A stretch of 64,000 bases of DNA from Mesocentrotus franciscanus (Eukaryota > Echinodermata > Echinoidea > Camarodonta > Strongylocentrotidae). Positions 23,501-34,300 of the stretch are shown here, one piece after another. How positions within the stretch are numbered: position 1 is the first letter of the stretch; each line of letters opens with the position of its first letter. The position numbers were made by a program, and so were the translations under genes. Below the pieces are notes generated by a model. It had not been told where the DNA came from, made no database searches, and was given only the letters and a program-made list of their open reading frames with translations. The stretch lies in contig CP137686.1 in the NCBI GenBank assembly GCA_037976565.1, positions 3,948,019 through 4,012,018 of the forward strand, in the 5' to 3' direction.

Positions 23501-25279
23501 GAGTTTTTGAACACTTCAACTGATCTGCTATTACAAATCTCTTGAGGGCATTCCACAGCGAAGGCCCTGCATGGGCAAAGGTTCTCTCCTCCCTCATAGT
23601 ATTGAGCTTATGAAGAGTAAGTAATCCAAAGATTTGAATGCATAAAGATCCAGAGGGAATGTAATGATTTATCAAAGTAATGTTGTACAGTGGAGCAGAG
23701 CCATGATCACAGTGAAATAAAAGCAACTTTAAACCCAACTGCAACCCAAGCCAAGCCTTAAACTCTTGTCTTTGATAAAAGAAAGCCTAAATCAAATGTT
23801 GCCAGAACAATCGTCACTAGAGCATTTGTTTGCATCACCCCATGATGCTGTTCTGAGACTTTTTTCAACCTAAAATGACAGTCTCAGATGTATACAATCA
23901 TATTTAGCTAATATTCTCTGATGCTAAGGTTTTAAATTATTTTTATGGATTGTATTGACGTGATGGAAACCATCTAAAAGGCAGTACAGAGCAAAACACG
24001 CTTGCTAAAGACAATTTAGATCACCATCTATAAAAGCCTTGATAGAGGTGTCGTAGTGGAGTGGTTTAAGCACTTGACTTGAAATGCAAAGGTCGTGGGT
24101 TTGATCCCCAACATGGCACTAATGTCCTTTGGCAAGGCATTAATCTACATTTGCCACTGCATACCCAGGAGAGAAATGGGGACCTGGTAGGATGTCAAAA
24201 TCTTTTGTGTTTAATAGTAAATTTGCCATATGCCCCCACAGTGACCGTATGGTAGGACTGCTCCCCAGGGAGTGGAGATGGTGCACATTGCGCACGTATG
24301 AAGCTGATGACCAGGGTAATAGTATCTGTAAAGCGCTTAGAGACAGTATTTCGTGTTAAGCGCTTTATAAATCCAGATTATTATAATTAACGTTATCTCG
24401 TTTTAGGTACTCCTGAGATTGGTGGTCTGACATCCATCCAAGCTATGGAAATAATCAGAGGATGTCAAGGACTTAACCTTGTAGGTGGTGACCTTGTCGA
24501 GGTAGGTCATATCTTTTTCCTTTTTTTTATTGTGAAAGGTTTTATTTGTCATAACATCAACGTAAAAAAAATACAATATATGTGTCACATTTGTTTTGTC
24601 GAAAATAAACAATAATGCTGTTGTACACATTTATTACTTTAACTTTGAAGAGACAGTGTAATGCATTTTAACATGATATTTCATTAGATAATTTTGTGAC
24701 AGAATGTAATACATCACAAGACACGACATGAAATTGAAACACCGTATTTCTTTAAAATCTTTGCACCAAAAGTAATTTTACACATTACAAACGCAGAAAA
24801 ACCTATTGATATTTTGCCTCTTTTACAATTGCTTCTCAATTTTTGTTTTTCCTCTTTGCGATGAATTCCTCAGTGGACTTGTATGACACAATATAACACA
24901 TAAAATTAAAGGTCGTATTCACTTACATTTGCAGGCTGCTTTAGGTTTCAACAGTGAAATTTAAGCCCCAAGTTGACTGTATTAAATTGTGCCTTTATAG
25001 TTATGAAAATTCTTTGGTATTGGAAGTACGTACATGTTCATAATTTACTTTGAAAGTTAAACTTTATCGTCTTTATGTAACCCATAACTTGACATAAAGG
25101 TTTTTTGCAATAATCGGGTCATAGACGTTGAGTCAATAAATAAACACTGCTCATTGTATAACTTTCTCATTCTATTGCAGGTTTCTCCTCCATATGACAC
25201 CACAGGTATAACAGCGTACACCGGAGCACATCTTTTGTTTGAGATGCTCTGCGTTCTTCCAGGAGTCAAGTTCTACTAG
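14557..25279 (+). CDS. AGMAT-like: Agmatinase-family mitochondrial ureohydrolase, copy B (frameshift in exon 5)
   Basis: Seven exons: 14557-14785, 15185-15307, 18654-18838, 20813-21019, 22119-22262, 24407-24501, 25181-25279, all with GT..AG introns; about 360 codons. The family hydrolyses agmatine or related guanidino compounds to an amine and urea with two Mn ions. The N-terminus [20 protein letters not shown] is basic and amphipathic, like a mitochondrial presequence. Visible ligand motifs are GGDHT (about residues 165-169) and HVDAHAD (about 189-195). In exon 5 a single base is missing near 22203-22207: the exon is 144 nt where copy C has 145, the frame hits TAG, and the SFDIDAIDP motif is readable only in the next frame. 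Intron phases are otherwise those of copy C. The exon structure is otherwise clean, so a sequencing indel is possible; if real, this copy lacks the last Mn ligands. Confidence 0.88.
15459..16464. mobile_element. Non-autonomous hAT-type element with GTTCGG words
   Basis: Termini are TAGTGCTGTA and TACAGCACTA. The flanks carry a perfect 8-bp duplication ATTTCAAT (15451-15458 and 16465-16472), which is the hAT signature. Both arms are crowded with GTTCGG/CCGAAC, and the middle is a 46-bp tandem repeat. No transposase ORF. It lies in intron 2 of agmatinase copy B. Confidence 0.85.
15880..16390. repeat. 46-bp tandem repeat array inside the hAT element, about 11 copies
   Basis: Units contain ACGGAGATCTAAAAACAATA and TTATTGGCAAGACTTCRTTG with scattered changes. 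There is no unique spacer between units, so this is a minisatellite and not a CRISPR. Confidence 0.85.
17019..18587. mobile_element. TTAA-flanked DNA transposon, Kolobok-like
   Basis: Inverted ends AGAGAAGGTTCATTGA / TCAATGAACCTTCTCT are flanked by TTAA at 17015-17018 and 18588-18591. Inside, on the - strand, is a THAP-like zinc-finger segment (17460-17672). TTAA targets together with a THAP-bearing transposase are features of the Kolobok superfamily; that assignment is inference. The rest of the interior is non-coding. It lies in intron 2 of agmatinase copy B. Confidence 0.65.
17460..17672 (-). pseudogene. THAP-like zinc-finger fragment
   Basis: The - strand peptide contains [20 protein letters not shown] followed by a KSWVDFI segment. 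This resembles the start of a THAP domain (C-x4-C, then the conserved Trp). The later Cys-x2-His pair is not readable in frame, and there is no following transposase domain. It is probably a relic of the transposase of the surrounding TTAA element. Confidence 0.5.
19196..19500. repeat. Pyrimidine-rich CT/CTCC microsatellite
   Basis: Dense CTCTCT and CCCTCT runs in intron 3 of copy B. The S/L-rich open frames here are low-complexity artefacts. Confidence 0.8.
19425..20530. repeat. Local direct and inverted repeats (about 668-bp period) in intron 3 of copy B
   Basis: The segment TCTCACTTGGTTAGTATAC, TTTAGCAGCAAA and CTTGCACTTGTC occurs at about 19425-19570 and again at about 20093-20240, with a third partial copy near 20478-20530. 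Between them, blocks with AACAGAAAGCYKAAATYGGA and ATAACAGGCTCTGT occur in both orientations (19575-19850 and 20220-20400). This suggests an inverted-repeat element that was duplicated in tandem. Confidence 0.65.
19865..20045 (+). repeat. SINE-like fragment with degenerate B box
   Basis: GACGCAGGTTCGAAACTGAG resembles a pol III B box. It is followed by GTCTTTCGGATGGTGACGTT and a CA-rich end. It has no clear A box, so it is only a possible tRNA-derived element. Confidence 0.35.
21111..21639. mobile_element. TTAA-flanked MITE with long inverted repeats
   Basis: TTAA at 21107-21110 and 21640-21643 bounds ends AGGGAACCAAAACCCTCAGC and its complement. The inverted repeats continue for roughly 200 bp (AACAACTCTCCATGCCTTCT on the left, its complement on the right). 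No ORF. Located in intron 4 of copy B. Confidence 0.85.
22379..23263. mobile_element. Non-autonomous hAT-type element with CGAGTA/TACTCG words
   Basis: Ends TAGGGCTG and CAGCCTTA are typical of hAT and are flanked by a perfect 8-bp duplication ATGTAAAG (22371-22378 and 23264-23271). Both arms are rich in CGAATACTCG, CGAGTATT and similar words. The interior holds a roughly 62-bp tandem repeat (about 22674-22965) with GGCTGCGCGAGTCCAAAGTC, and a segment CTTTTTCTGTGGAAACACGC matching the end of the element at 26244-26524. Located in intron 5 of copy B. Confidence 0.88.
23379..24020 (-). mobile_element. LINE 3' remnant (RT C-terminal tail)
   Basis: The - strand reads 23744 to 23379 as one open frame with [16 protein letters not shown], a motif common at the C-terminus of non-LTR reverse-transcriptase proteins. 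The part from 23616 on is duplicated at 194-600. Located in intron 5 of copy B. Confidence 0.55.
24045..24390 (+). repeat. tRNA-derived SINE (ortholog of 621-1195 without the nested SINE)
   Basis: B box GGTCGTGGGTTTGATCCCC near 24092-24110, body ending in GTAAAGCGCTTAGAGACAG, and an AT-rich tail just before the exon 6 acceptor at 24406. Confidence 0.8.
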
Positions 25280-25421
25280 TGCCACTTGCAAAATTACCCA
25301 GGAGGTGGGTTAAAATAGACATTCATTGAAAATCACAAGTATGGCCAGTAATTTATCACTAGAAACCTAGAAGCTTGCAGATGACAATTGTGTAAGTTTT
25401 AGATCAACTGCGTATCGGATG

Positions 25422-25427
25422 AATAAA
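25422..25427 (+). promoter_or_regulatory. Poly(A) signal candidate for agmatinase copy B
   Basis: AATAAA lies about 145 nt after the stop. Copy A lacks this segment; its nearest AATAAA is near 2494. Confidence 0.5.
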
Positions 25428-26243
25428 TGAACACAACTGAAAGTACCTCTCAGGATGTGGGATATACGAGCGCTTCGCCAGAAAATTTAGCAATATTTTG
25501 ATGATGCCACATCAGTGACCAATGATCAATGAACTAATTTTCAGTGCAAGTATTTCTCAATAATAAGAGTTTGATTGATTTTTTAAAACATGAACGTATT
25601 TCACACCATTTTTAAAGGGAAGTTGAAAAGCCCGCCAAATAATAGAATGGACGGTGATCGTTCTCCATTGAAACGCTGCACATGTGTAGATGAATGCAGC
25701 TGAATGTACTATGGCCTCTTACTTACAAGCCATAGTGGAGCTACAACTAACTTATTAATTTTTTTATAACGCTGCAGTTTTTATCAAAATGAAACCGTGT
25801 CAGAAATTTAGAGTGAGGCAACAGATCAAACAGTTACAATGATGCTGGCGGAGAAAAAGAAATAAGTGAAGAGGATATGACGTAACAGGCACTGAAAATG
25901 TCTGCATTTTTATGGGACATCACTTGCTTATGCTAATTCAGTCCCTTGAGTGATGTTACAAATTTTGGCAGTGTCCGGTGAGCTCTTCAAGTGCAAAAGT
26001 GGGGCCGTTTTTTACCATTTCAAACTGATAATTGTTACTTTGAATGTTTTCAAACGGGGAATTTTTGATAAATTGTTCGATCCAACCTTCCCTTATACAA
26101 TGATACAAATCAAATCGATATTTAAAATCAGTGCACCTCTACTTGAAAGGCTTTTGTACTTGTGTGCTTGTACTCTCTGTGGTCGCTACAGTATGCCTCC
26201 TAAACTTAGGATTTGATTGACATTGATCTAAAGATGACTCATT

Positions 26244-26524
26244 CTGTGTGTTTGCACAGAAAAAAGTGACACGGTATCATACCGTGTCATACCGTGTCGA
26301 CCGAGGTTTTTGCTGTGTCGATCCGCTGTAGAAACAAACAGCGACAAACCGTGTCTGGCGGGAGGGAGAACAACTCATTCGAACCGCATATGATCGCGTG
26401 GAATCCTGTGTAGATCTGGATCCATGCTGCGCTCTGTGGAAACAGATTGGTTTAATACCGTGTCACTGCGACACGGTATTTCAATTCCGGATTGTTCCTC
26501 TTTTTTTTCTGTGGAAACACGCAG
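26244..26524. mobile_element. 281-bp inverted-repeat element with ACACGGTA/ACCGTGT words, empty site known
   Basis: Ends are CTGTGTGTTTGCACAGAAAA and, at the right, the complement of CTGCGTGTTTCCACAGAAAA. It is flanked by ATT on both sides (26241-26243, 26525-26527). The matching site in copy A (2881-2895) reads ACTCATTGTTTTATC with a single ATT and no element, so the borders are exact. The arms repeat ACACGGTATCATACCGTGTC-type words in both orientations. Confidence 0.9.
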
Positions 26525-27284
26525 ATTGTTTTATCAAGCAACAAGGATCTAGGAGTTTTCCTGTATAAAACCAATAATGCATGTTTTCAGTCCTTCATCA
26601 AACAATCTACCCGCTCTTGTTGAGGCTGTTTATGCACCCATAGTACTCAGCCTGACGGGTTCATATGATAGATGCACACATCCTTAACTTGAGTACCGAT
26701 AGATCGTATTTTTAAATGGACTCATGCACCTGCATCATTTGTATATTAAATTGTATATCCAGGTAAGACACCCTCTAGAGTTTGTCTACTGATTATGGAG
26801 TCCAAAGACAAGTGTCAACCATTTGCTCCTTGAAATAATATTCAGAATAAATTATAATAATTTTATAACTGAATAAAAAAGAATCAAGATGTCATGAAAT
26901 CAATTTCTCATCACAATTTAATAACTTTATAATATATTGTTCTTCAATTTGGCATACCATATAAAGCAGTGACTTTCTTTTAAAGTTAAATCGGCAAAAC
27001 TTCTTCTGCTTTTATGAATACAGAACAAAGTGCTTCCTTCATGTACCAAAATATTTTTATCTTCATAATTGGAAACAAATGATTACAGTACATGTACAGA
27101 TAACAACTAAATTATTCATACCCTTTAATACCAAGTTGTGTAATTTTTTATTTATGTGAAAAATTGATTTGTCCCGATTTATGTTTCTTGAGAATGTGAC
27201 ATATTAAAGCTTATATCGAAAAGTATTCAACAAAGGGCCTAATTCAACCAGTCCACCTTTCATTCTTAATTAAGTTACCGATTT

Positions 27285-27962
27285 ACAAGGGGTATCAATA
27301 ATTTAGTTGTTTCCTGTATGTTGTACATTCAAGGTTATGAATATTTGTATATAGAATTATATCCTATGTGTGATTGTGTATTGTGTAAATATCTTCCTTA
27401 CCTCAATAATTTGACAACTGAACGATGTAATTCTCATAGACTGTAATGTAGGAACCACCTGATTCACATAGGTAATGGGATTACTGTATTTATACAAATC
27501 ACTCTTAGATCCTAATGAAATGATTGGTCAAACGTCCCATGTTATTCATTTACTGAGACTATCCCATGTTCTTTCATGAAAAAACGTGCAGTAGATTCCA
27601 GTATTATCCAACGATTTTTGAAGGCGCCTAGAGGTTAGTACGTTTATACTGTGTGTGAGCCTTAAAATTTCATTGTTAATTACTTGTGTACATTTATATA
27701 TTTTTGTAACAAATTGTACTTGTGGGGAGAAATTATTTTGAATTATGAATTAATAATGAAAGTACATATAATGTACAAATTATATCATAAAACAGTTTAC
27801 TTCTTGTACAGAGGATCATTATTTCTTGCGTTTTTGTGTTTATATTTTCTCGAACTCCAAGCAGAATTCAATACTTTCTTGAGTTTCTTCTAATGAACAT
27901 TTTGACCTCTTTCTTGGCCTTGAAAGTTGTGTACTTTACTATACAACACTGATGCTAATTCA
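27285..27962. other. Gene-free spacer between agmatinase copies B and C
   Basis: AT-rich sequence beyond the end of the segmental duplication. No conserved coding segment, SINE head or inverted repeat recognised. Confidence 0.5.
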
Positions 27963-27965
27963 TAG

Positions 27966-28321
27966 AGGTGTTGTGGTCTAGTGGATAAGTCACCCGACTG
28001 CAGATCACAAGGTACGGGGTTCGAGTCCCGCCACAGCACTAATGTCCTTTGGCAGGACATTAATCTACATTTGCCACTCTCCACCCGGGTGTTACATGGG
28101 TACCCAATAGGATCGTATGTCAAAGTTAATGTAGTTAGATGAGCAAGTGTGTGCTTGTAAAAATGACGCCTGGCTGGAATGCTCACCAGGGAGTGGAGAA
28201 TGTGCATACATTGTGTGCGGGTAAGCCTGAATTCGATGACCGGGGTAATAATATATCTGTAAAGCGCTTAGACACATCGTTGATGTATTAAGCGCTATAT
28301 AAAAGACGATTATTATTATTA
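27966..28321 (+). repeat. tRNA-derived SINE abutting the stop of agmatinase copy C
   Basis: A-box-like TGTGGTCTAGTGGATAAG, B box GGTACGGGGTTCGAGTCCC near 28011-28029, body ending in GTAAAGCGCTTAGACACAT, then a (ATT)n tail up to 28321. On the opposite strand that tail reads TAATAATAA and supplies the stop codon of copy C. Confidence 0.85.
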
Positions 28322-31300
28322 TTAGATGAACTCCTCCATTTCATAGTATTTTACACCAGGGAGTACGCACAGCATTTCAAAGAGGAGATTGGCTCCGATG
28401 AGGGCAGTCGTTCCCATCGGATCGTAGGGTGGTGACACCTGTCAAAATAAAAATTATATATATATATATATATATTTCATTGAAAAGTCAAGTTGTGTTC
28501 TGCAAGGACAGATCCAGGATTGACTGTCAGTTGAATACTTCAGGAAATATGTGATTCCTTTTTCCTCTCACAACCCTCATGAAGATGCTATAAAATACAA
28601 TGGAAAAACTAATCATACCCCCCCCCCCCACCCGTTTCCCCCTCTCCCTTCCCTCTAAAATGACTGCACAAAGTCAGGAGAAAGAGGGAATAATATATGT
28701 ACCTCTACCAGATCTGCTCCGACTAAATTCAGGCCTTTGCATCCTCTTACAATCTCCAATGCCTGGACCGTTGTCAGACCAGCTATTTCTGGAGTACCTG
28801 TTATAGAGTAAGCATGAAAATGGCAGAATAGCCCATTGACTAAGGTGTAGGGAACAACTTGGGCTGGGGTCTACGCAAAACACAATTCAATTCAATTCAA
28901 TACATTCAAATAAATTCAATCGTATAGGATTTCATCGAAATAAAATCCAAACAAATGGATCGTCATGGAACGAAAGAAGAAAGAAAGCATGTTAAAAATC
29001 ATAACATCAGCAAAGCATATCAAAAAGACTTCTCCAAAAAGTAAAATTTGTGGAAAATTACAACCTATCTGTATGTGCTACATGAAATAAGTAAAAAATA
29101 AAATTTGTCTTTACATTGAAAAATTAATCTCAATGTGTTTTCTCAAACTTTAATTCAGTTAATCCTGATTTTCATTCTCTTTTCAAAGAAGTATTTAATT
29201 CATGTTAGTTTTGAAGAAGAGTTCTCACTGTTTCTATATCAATAATAATAATAATAATAATAATAATAATCTTTTAAAGTCCACTCCAAATTTTATTAAG
29301 TTAAACCGAAAATGGAAATTCTTTTTGCCCAATTGATCGTGAGCCCGGCAGCCACTGCATGAGCAGCGCCAGATCGACATTGCTCTATCCCCTTATTGTT
29401 GAACGCCAAACAAGGTAGCAGCAACTCCCATCTTTTAACGTCTTTTGGTATGACGCGGCCGGGGTTTGAACCCACGACCTCCCGGTTGTTAGGCAGACAC
29501 TCTACTGACTGAGCCAACACACCGGTTAATAAATTCATCTAATAATATTTGTTCTCATACACAAGTATTAAACCACAGAAAGATATTTACAAAGATATAT
29601 GCATGTATAACGGGTCAATTAGTAGGAATTGTATACAGTATGTTTCTGAACCAAGTTTCACCCACTAACTTTCCTTTAAATGTTGATATTTCCTCAAATT
29701 TTTCCAATTGGTACTTACCTGTTCCTGGTGCTAGTCCAGGGTCTATGGAATCAATGTCGAAGGACAGATAGACAGGACCATCCCCCATCATGGTTCTGAC
29801 TTTCTCCATCAATGGTTCCATAGATTTATGCCAACACCGGTGGGCAGGTACAACATGGAATCCCTTACAACAAAAAAATCATCGTGATAGAACTGTAATT
29901 TGCGTACTGATGAGCATTTAATGCATGCAATGTTCAACTACTCTGCAAGGATAATTATGCTATATTTTGAAACTTAAAGCTATTCTTGAGCTCTGGTATA
30001 TTGGAATCGTATTTTGAGAGAACACGGCTATAATTCATTCTGGATTGTTTATCCTGCAGTAGATTGATTTTTTGAACCAGTAAATGAAAACAAACTCACA
30101 AACACTTTCTGGAAATCATCTTCAATAAAAACCACAACTCTCATTTGCACATATAGTGACCTGTGTTAATGCAGCACATGGTGTCGAGTCATGTACCTTG
30201 ATTTCCTTATCTTTCTATGCTCATTACTCAGCCACTATACATTTTCTACCAAAATTGATATGTCATTTATTGGTAGTTTTGAACATATGGTGTAAGATTT
30301 GTTGGATTCTGTGAAAATTTATTTTCTATATTTACCAGAACTCAAGTTTATCTTTAAAGGAAATATTTTATAGACCTATTTTCGAGTTCACCACAATTAA
30401 TTCTATCTAAAACCATTGGGAGCAATAAAAATGCAAGACATCTATTAGGAAAATTATCTATTCAAATAAACATAAACTGCCATTTGAAATGTTTCTTAAT
30501 TTTGTCTGTTGCCATGAATTTTGTATCTGGTAATAGGACTGCACAGACTCAAAGGAATACCATTACTCCCCTCCGAGCCCCCACCCCACCCCACCGCCCC
30601 CCAATCATGGCTGTTTTCAAAGTCAGCAAACTGCTACATTTCACACTTAAAGACAAATTAAATGGATTTTGAATCTGAAATTGTACTGTGTACAAAGAAT
30701 TGAATGGTACAGAAGTAATGGAGCTGGATGATTACTCGTCTACATTTCCCTTACCATCTCTTTCTGGTATTCATAGAGGTCGTTTGGGGGGCTGTAATTT
30801 GACCCCCTCAATCCGATCTGAATGACCCTCTTTGGATCCAGACACCCCTCTTCTGCTGCCCGACGGAAGGGTGTACCGTGAGCAACCTTCTCCCCAAACA
30901 TAGTGTCGGCGACATCATCGTGAGCATCGATGTGAACAAGACCGACCGGACCATACTTCTCCTATGAAATGGGAATTCATTAGAGATCAAAATCGAATGA
31001 AACAGGGCCCTGGACCATTGTGTCTCTTGCTACTGGACTCACCAGACCCAAAAGATCCTTCTAACAAGTGAAACGCTCTCGGCGGTCTCGCCTGCATTAC
31101 GCAATTCAGCATTACGCAATTCGATATGATGAAAAATTGAGGTTGGGACATTATTTTTATAGGCAGGGTGGCCCATTTGCAGACCCCGAAAATGAAATTT
31201 TCTGAATATACCTGTACTGTAATAAGCATTTTGAAGTGAATATTGATTATGAATCATCAGAATAATTATTTACTGTATCATAAGAATACAATATAATGAG

Positions 31301-34300
31301 ATTTAGTGTATGGGTAAGACTATAAATGTTTCAATGCTTGTCAGTAATTTACAAATAAAGTTATCTAATAAACTTTTTAAGAAAAAAGAGGATTTTTCAG
31401 CATTTTGTGTAAAAACAATTGGAAGGTAAAGCCCATCTACATCACATCACGTCTCATTAGCATAATGAGAACATTATGAGATATACTCCAATATATATTA
31501 TCGAAACATCAATATTGTCACCTAGCTGTAACTGATCATGTACATACTAGGCCTGGGATCGAATACTAAAATTACTATTAGAATATTCATGGGAAAGTAC
31601 TCGAATGATTCGAATATTTACTTTCATGAAATATGAACAAATAACAATTTATTTATTAATTCTCATATTAAATTTTGAGAACATAATCCAAGTCTACTGA
31701 CCTAAAATGACCTTTGACCTTGACTTTGTGACCTGGAATTTGTGTCACATGATTTGTGATACTTGATAGCCCTTGGGTACAAGTTTCATGGAATTTGAAC
31801 AAACACTTTTGAAATTATGCTAAAATTTCAAAATCTTGATGTTGATGCCACAACAAAGTCTAAGTTTCCAGACCTGAAATGACATTTGACCTTTACTTTG
31901 TCACCTAAAAGACTAATAACATGATTGGTGATACTTGATAACCCTTATGTTCAAGTTTCATGGAATAGGAATGTATACTTTCAAAATTATGATAACAATT
32001 AAAAAATCTTAGCCTGATGCCACAACATAGTTAAGTTTGTTGACCTGAAATGACCTTTGACCTTGACCTAGTGGGCTGAAATTCTACTCACATGATTGGG
32101 GATACTTGATAACCCTTTAGTCTAAGTTTCATTGAATAAGAACTTATACTTTCAAAATTATATTACAAATTCAAAAACTTAACCTCAGGTTAAGTTTTTG
32201 ATGATGATGCCACAACATAGTCTAAGTTTGTTGACCTGAAATGACCTTTGACCTTGACTTTGTGACCTGAAATTTTCCTCACATGATTGGGGATACTTGA
32301 TAACCCTTTAGTCCAAGTTTCATTTAATAGGACCTTATACTTTCAAAATTATATTAACAATTCAAAAACTTAACCTTAGGTTAAGTTTTGATGTTGACGC
32401 CGCCGCCGCCGCCGCCACCGGAAAAGCGGCGCCTATGTCTCGCTTTTTGCTACACAGGCGAGACAAAAATGAAAATTAGGATAATCATAACAGCAACAAA
32501 AACAACAACAATAATAATACCAATGAAAATGATAAAGATAATGATAACAATACTAAGAATGATAATATGATAATAATAATAATTATAATAATAATAATAG
32601 TAACGATAATATGATAATAATAGTAATAACGTACATTTAAACAGCGATTGATAATGAAATGAATCATAATGGTTGGCTACCCTGTAACTGGTAAAGCGCT
32701 TTATAAGAAACGGTTATTATTATTATTATAGAATAGATTTATTTTTGCAACAGCAGCAGGATTCATGAGGTGAAAAAAACCAATATGAATGATTGTAAGT
32801 TAAATGAGAAAAGAAGAGAAGGAGAGGGGGAAAGGGAAGGGAGAGAAAAAAAGGGGGAGAGAAAAAAAGGGGGAGAGAAGATATTTCAAACACACGTATA
32901 CAAATTAAAACCATAATCAGAACAGTAGCAATACCTTAATTGCTTGTAAGATGGGGTATGTAAGGGTGTGGTCCCCTCCTAGAGTCAGTGGCTTGCATCC
33001 ATTAGCAATGATGGTGGCATACTGCTCTCGAATCATCTCGCAAGATTTCTTCAGGTCGTAGAGGTTAAGGGTCACGTCCCCGATGTCGGCGACCTGAAGT
33101 GACTCAAATGGGGCAGCACCTGGAGACAAGTATATTTGAAAACTCATTATGCATAGCTGAATTTGATTTCCATATTCCTGCTTTCATCTGGCAAGTTTTG
33201 AAAGTCTTAAAGAGCAAATTAAAAATGAGTCATTTCTTTCTATTTGTTTATCCTTCAAAGTTTCATATGATTTGATTTTTCTAAATAAATTTTCAATGAG
33301 CATAAATATTTCACCTGTATAATTGCATGGTCCAAGAACAAATGACTCATAGCGCATCTGCCGAGGACCGAGTCTTGTTCCAGAGCGGTAGGACGTCCCA
33401 ATATCTAAAGGAACACCAACATAACAGGCATCTAAACCTACATGTATAAACAGATAGAGAAAGTATGTAATGCACAAATGGTCCAAGGGAAGCAATTTAA
33501 ATCATGTCACTTATTTTCCCAATCCAATTATACAGTCATGAGGAAAAGAAAATCAATGTACAAACTACAAAGAAATTGTAGCAACAATTCAAAATCCAGC
33601 AAGTAAATACAATATATTTTTCAATTTATGCTGAGAAAATGATAGACAGTCTTACAGTTACATATTAACAAAATGAGAATGATTTATATTATAAATTTAA
33701 AATATGATATGTTACAGTGCCAGTATGAACTATAAAGTTAAATGAAGAAACAGAATTCATGCAGGCTTATTTTTTTTCTCCATTGATTAATTGATTAGTT
33801 TTAGGCCATTTCTTTGATACAAAATGAAATAACACATACACAGCCTACTATACTGGTTAGCCTAGCTTATAACTATATACACAAAAATATGATAGATCTG
33901 AATGCAAATGAAATACAAATCATTTGGATATTGACATTCACTTCTAAACTAAATATAAAGGTGGTGTGGTACATGCTTGAAGGTCAGACTCAGAAATCAT
34001 GTCAACTTGACTTTGCACTTTGAAACTTCTATGCTAGCTCTTACTACAGGCTTTACTTTTAATACTGGATATATGACGTGGCCTATAACCGTCTACAAGA
34101 ACAAGTTCAACTGCACTGCAAATCACAAAAACAAAACAATTAGTTCTGCGACTGCATGTCTAGAGACTACACTGATCTATGTACAATGATATATGCAGAT
34201 TCAACTGATGAAAATGTTTGGTAATCTTAGTATGCCACTGATAATAACATTCACCTGTAGTATCTGTTTGATAAGGCAGTCTCATCATTGTGCTAATTCC

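Larger units (their letters stand above)
23616..27284. repeat. Segmental duplication, copy B (pairs with 194-3637)
   Basis: Contains the last two coding exons of agmatinase B with flanks. See the copy A entry for the differences; this copy keeps the uninterrupted outer SINE, lacks the tandem exon duplicate, and carries the 281-bp insertion at 26244. Confidence 0.85.
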
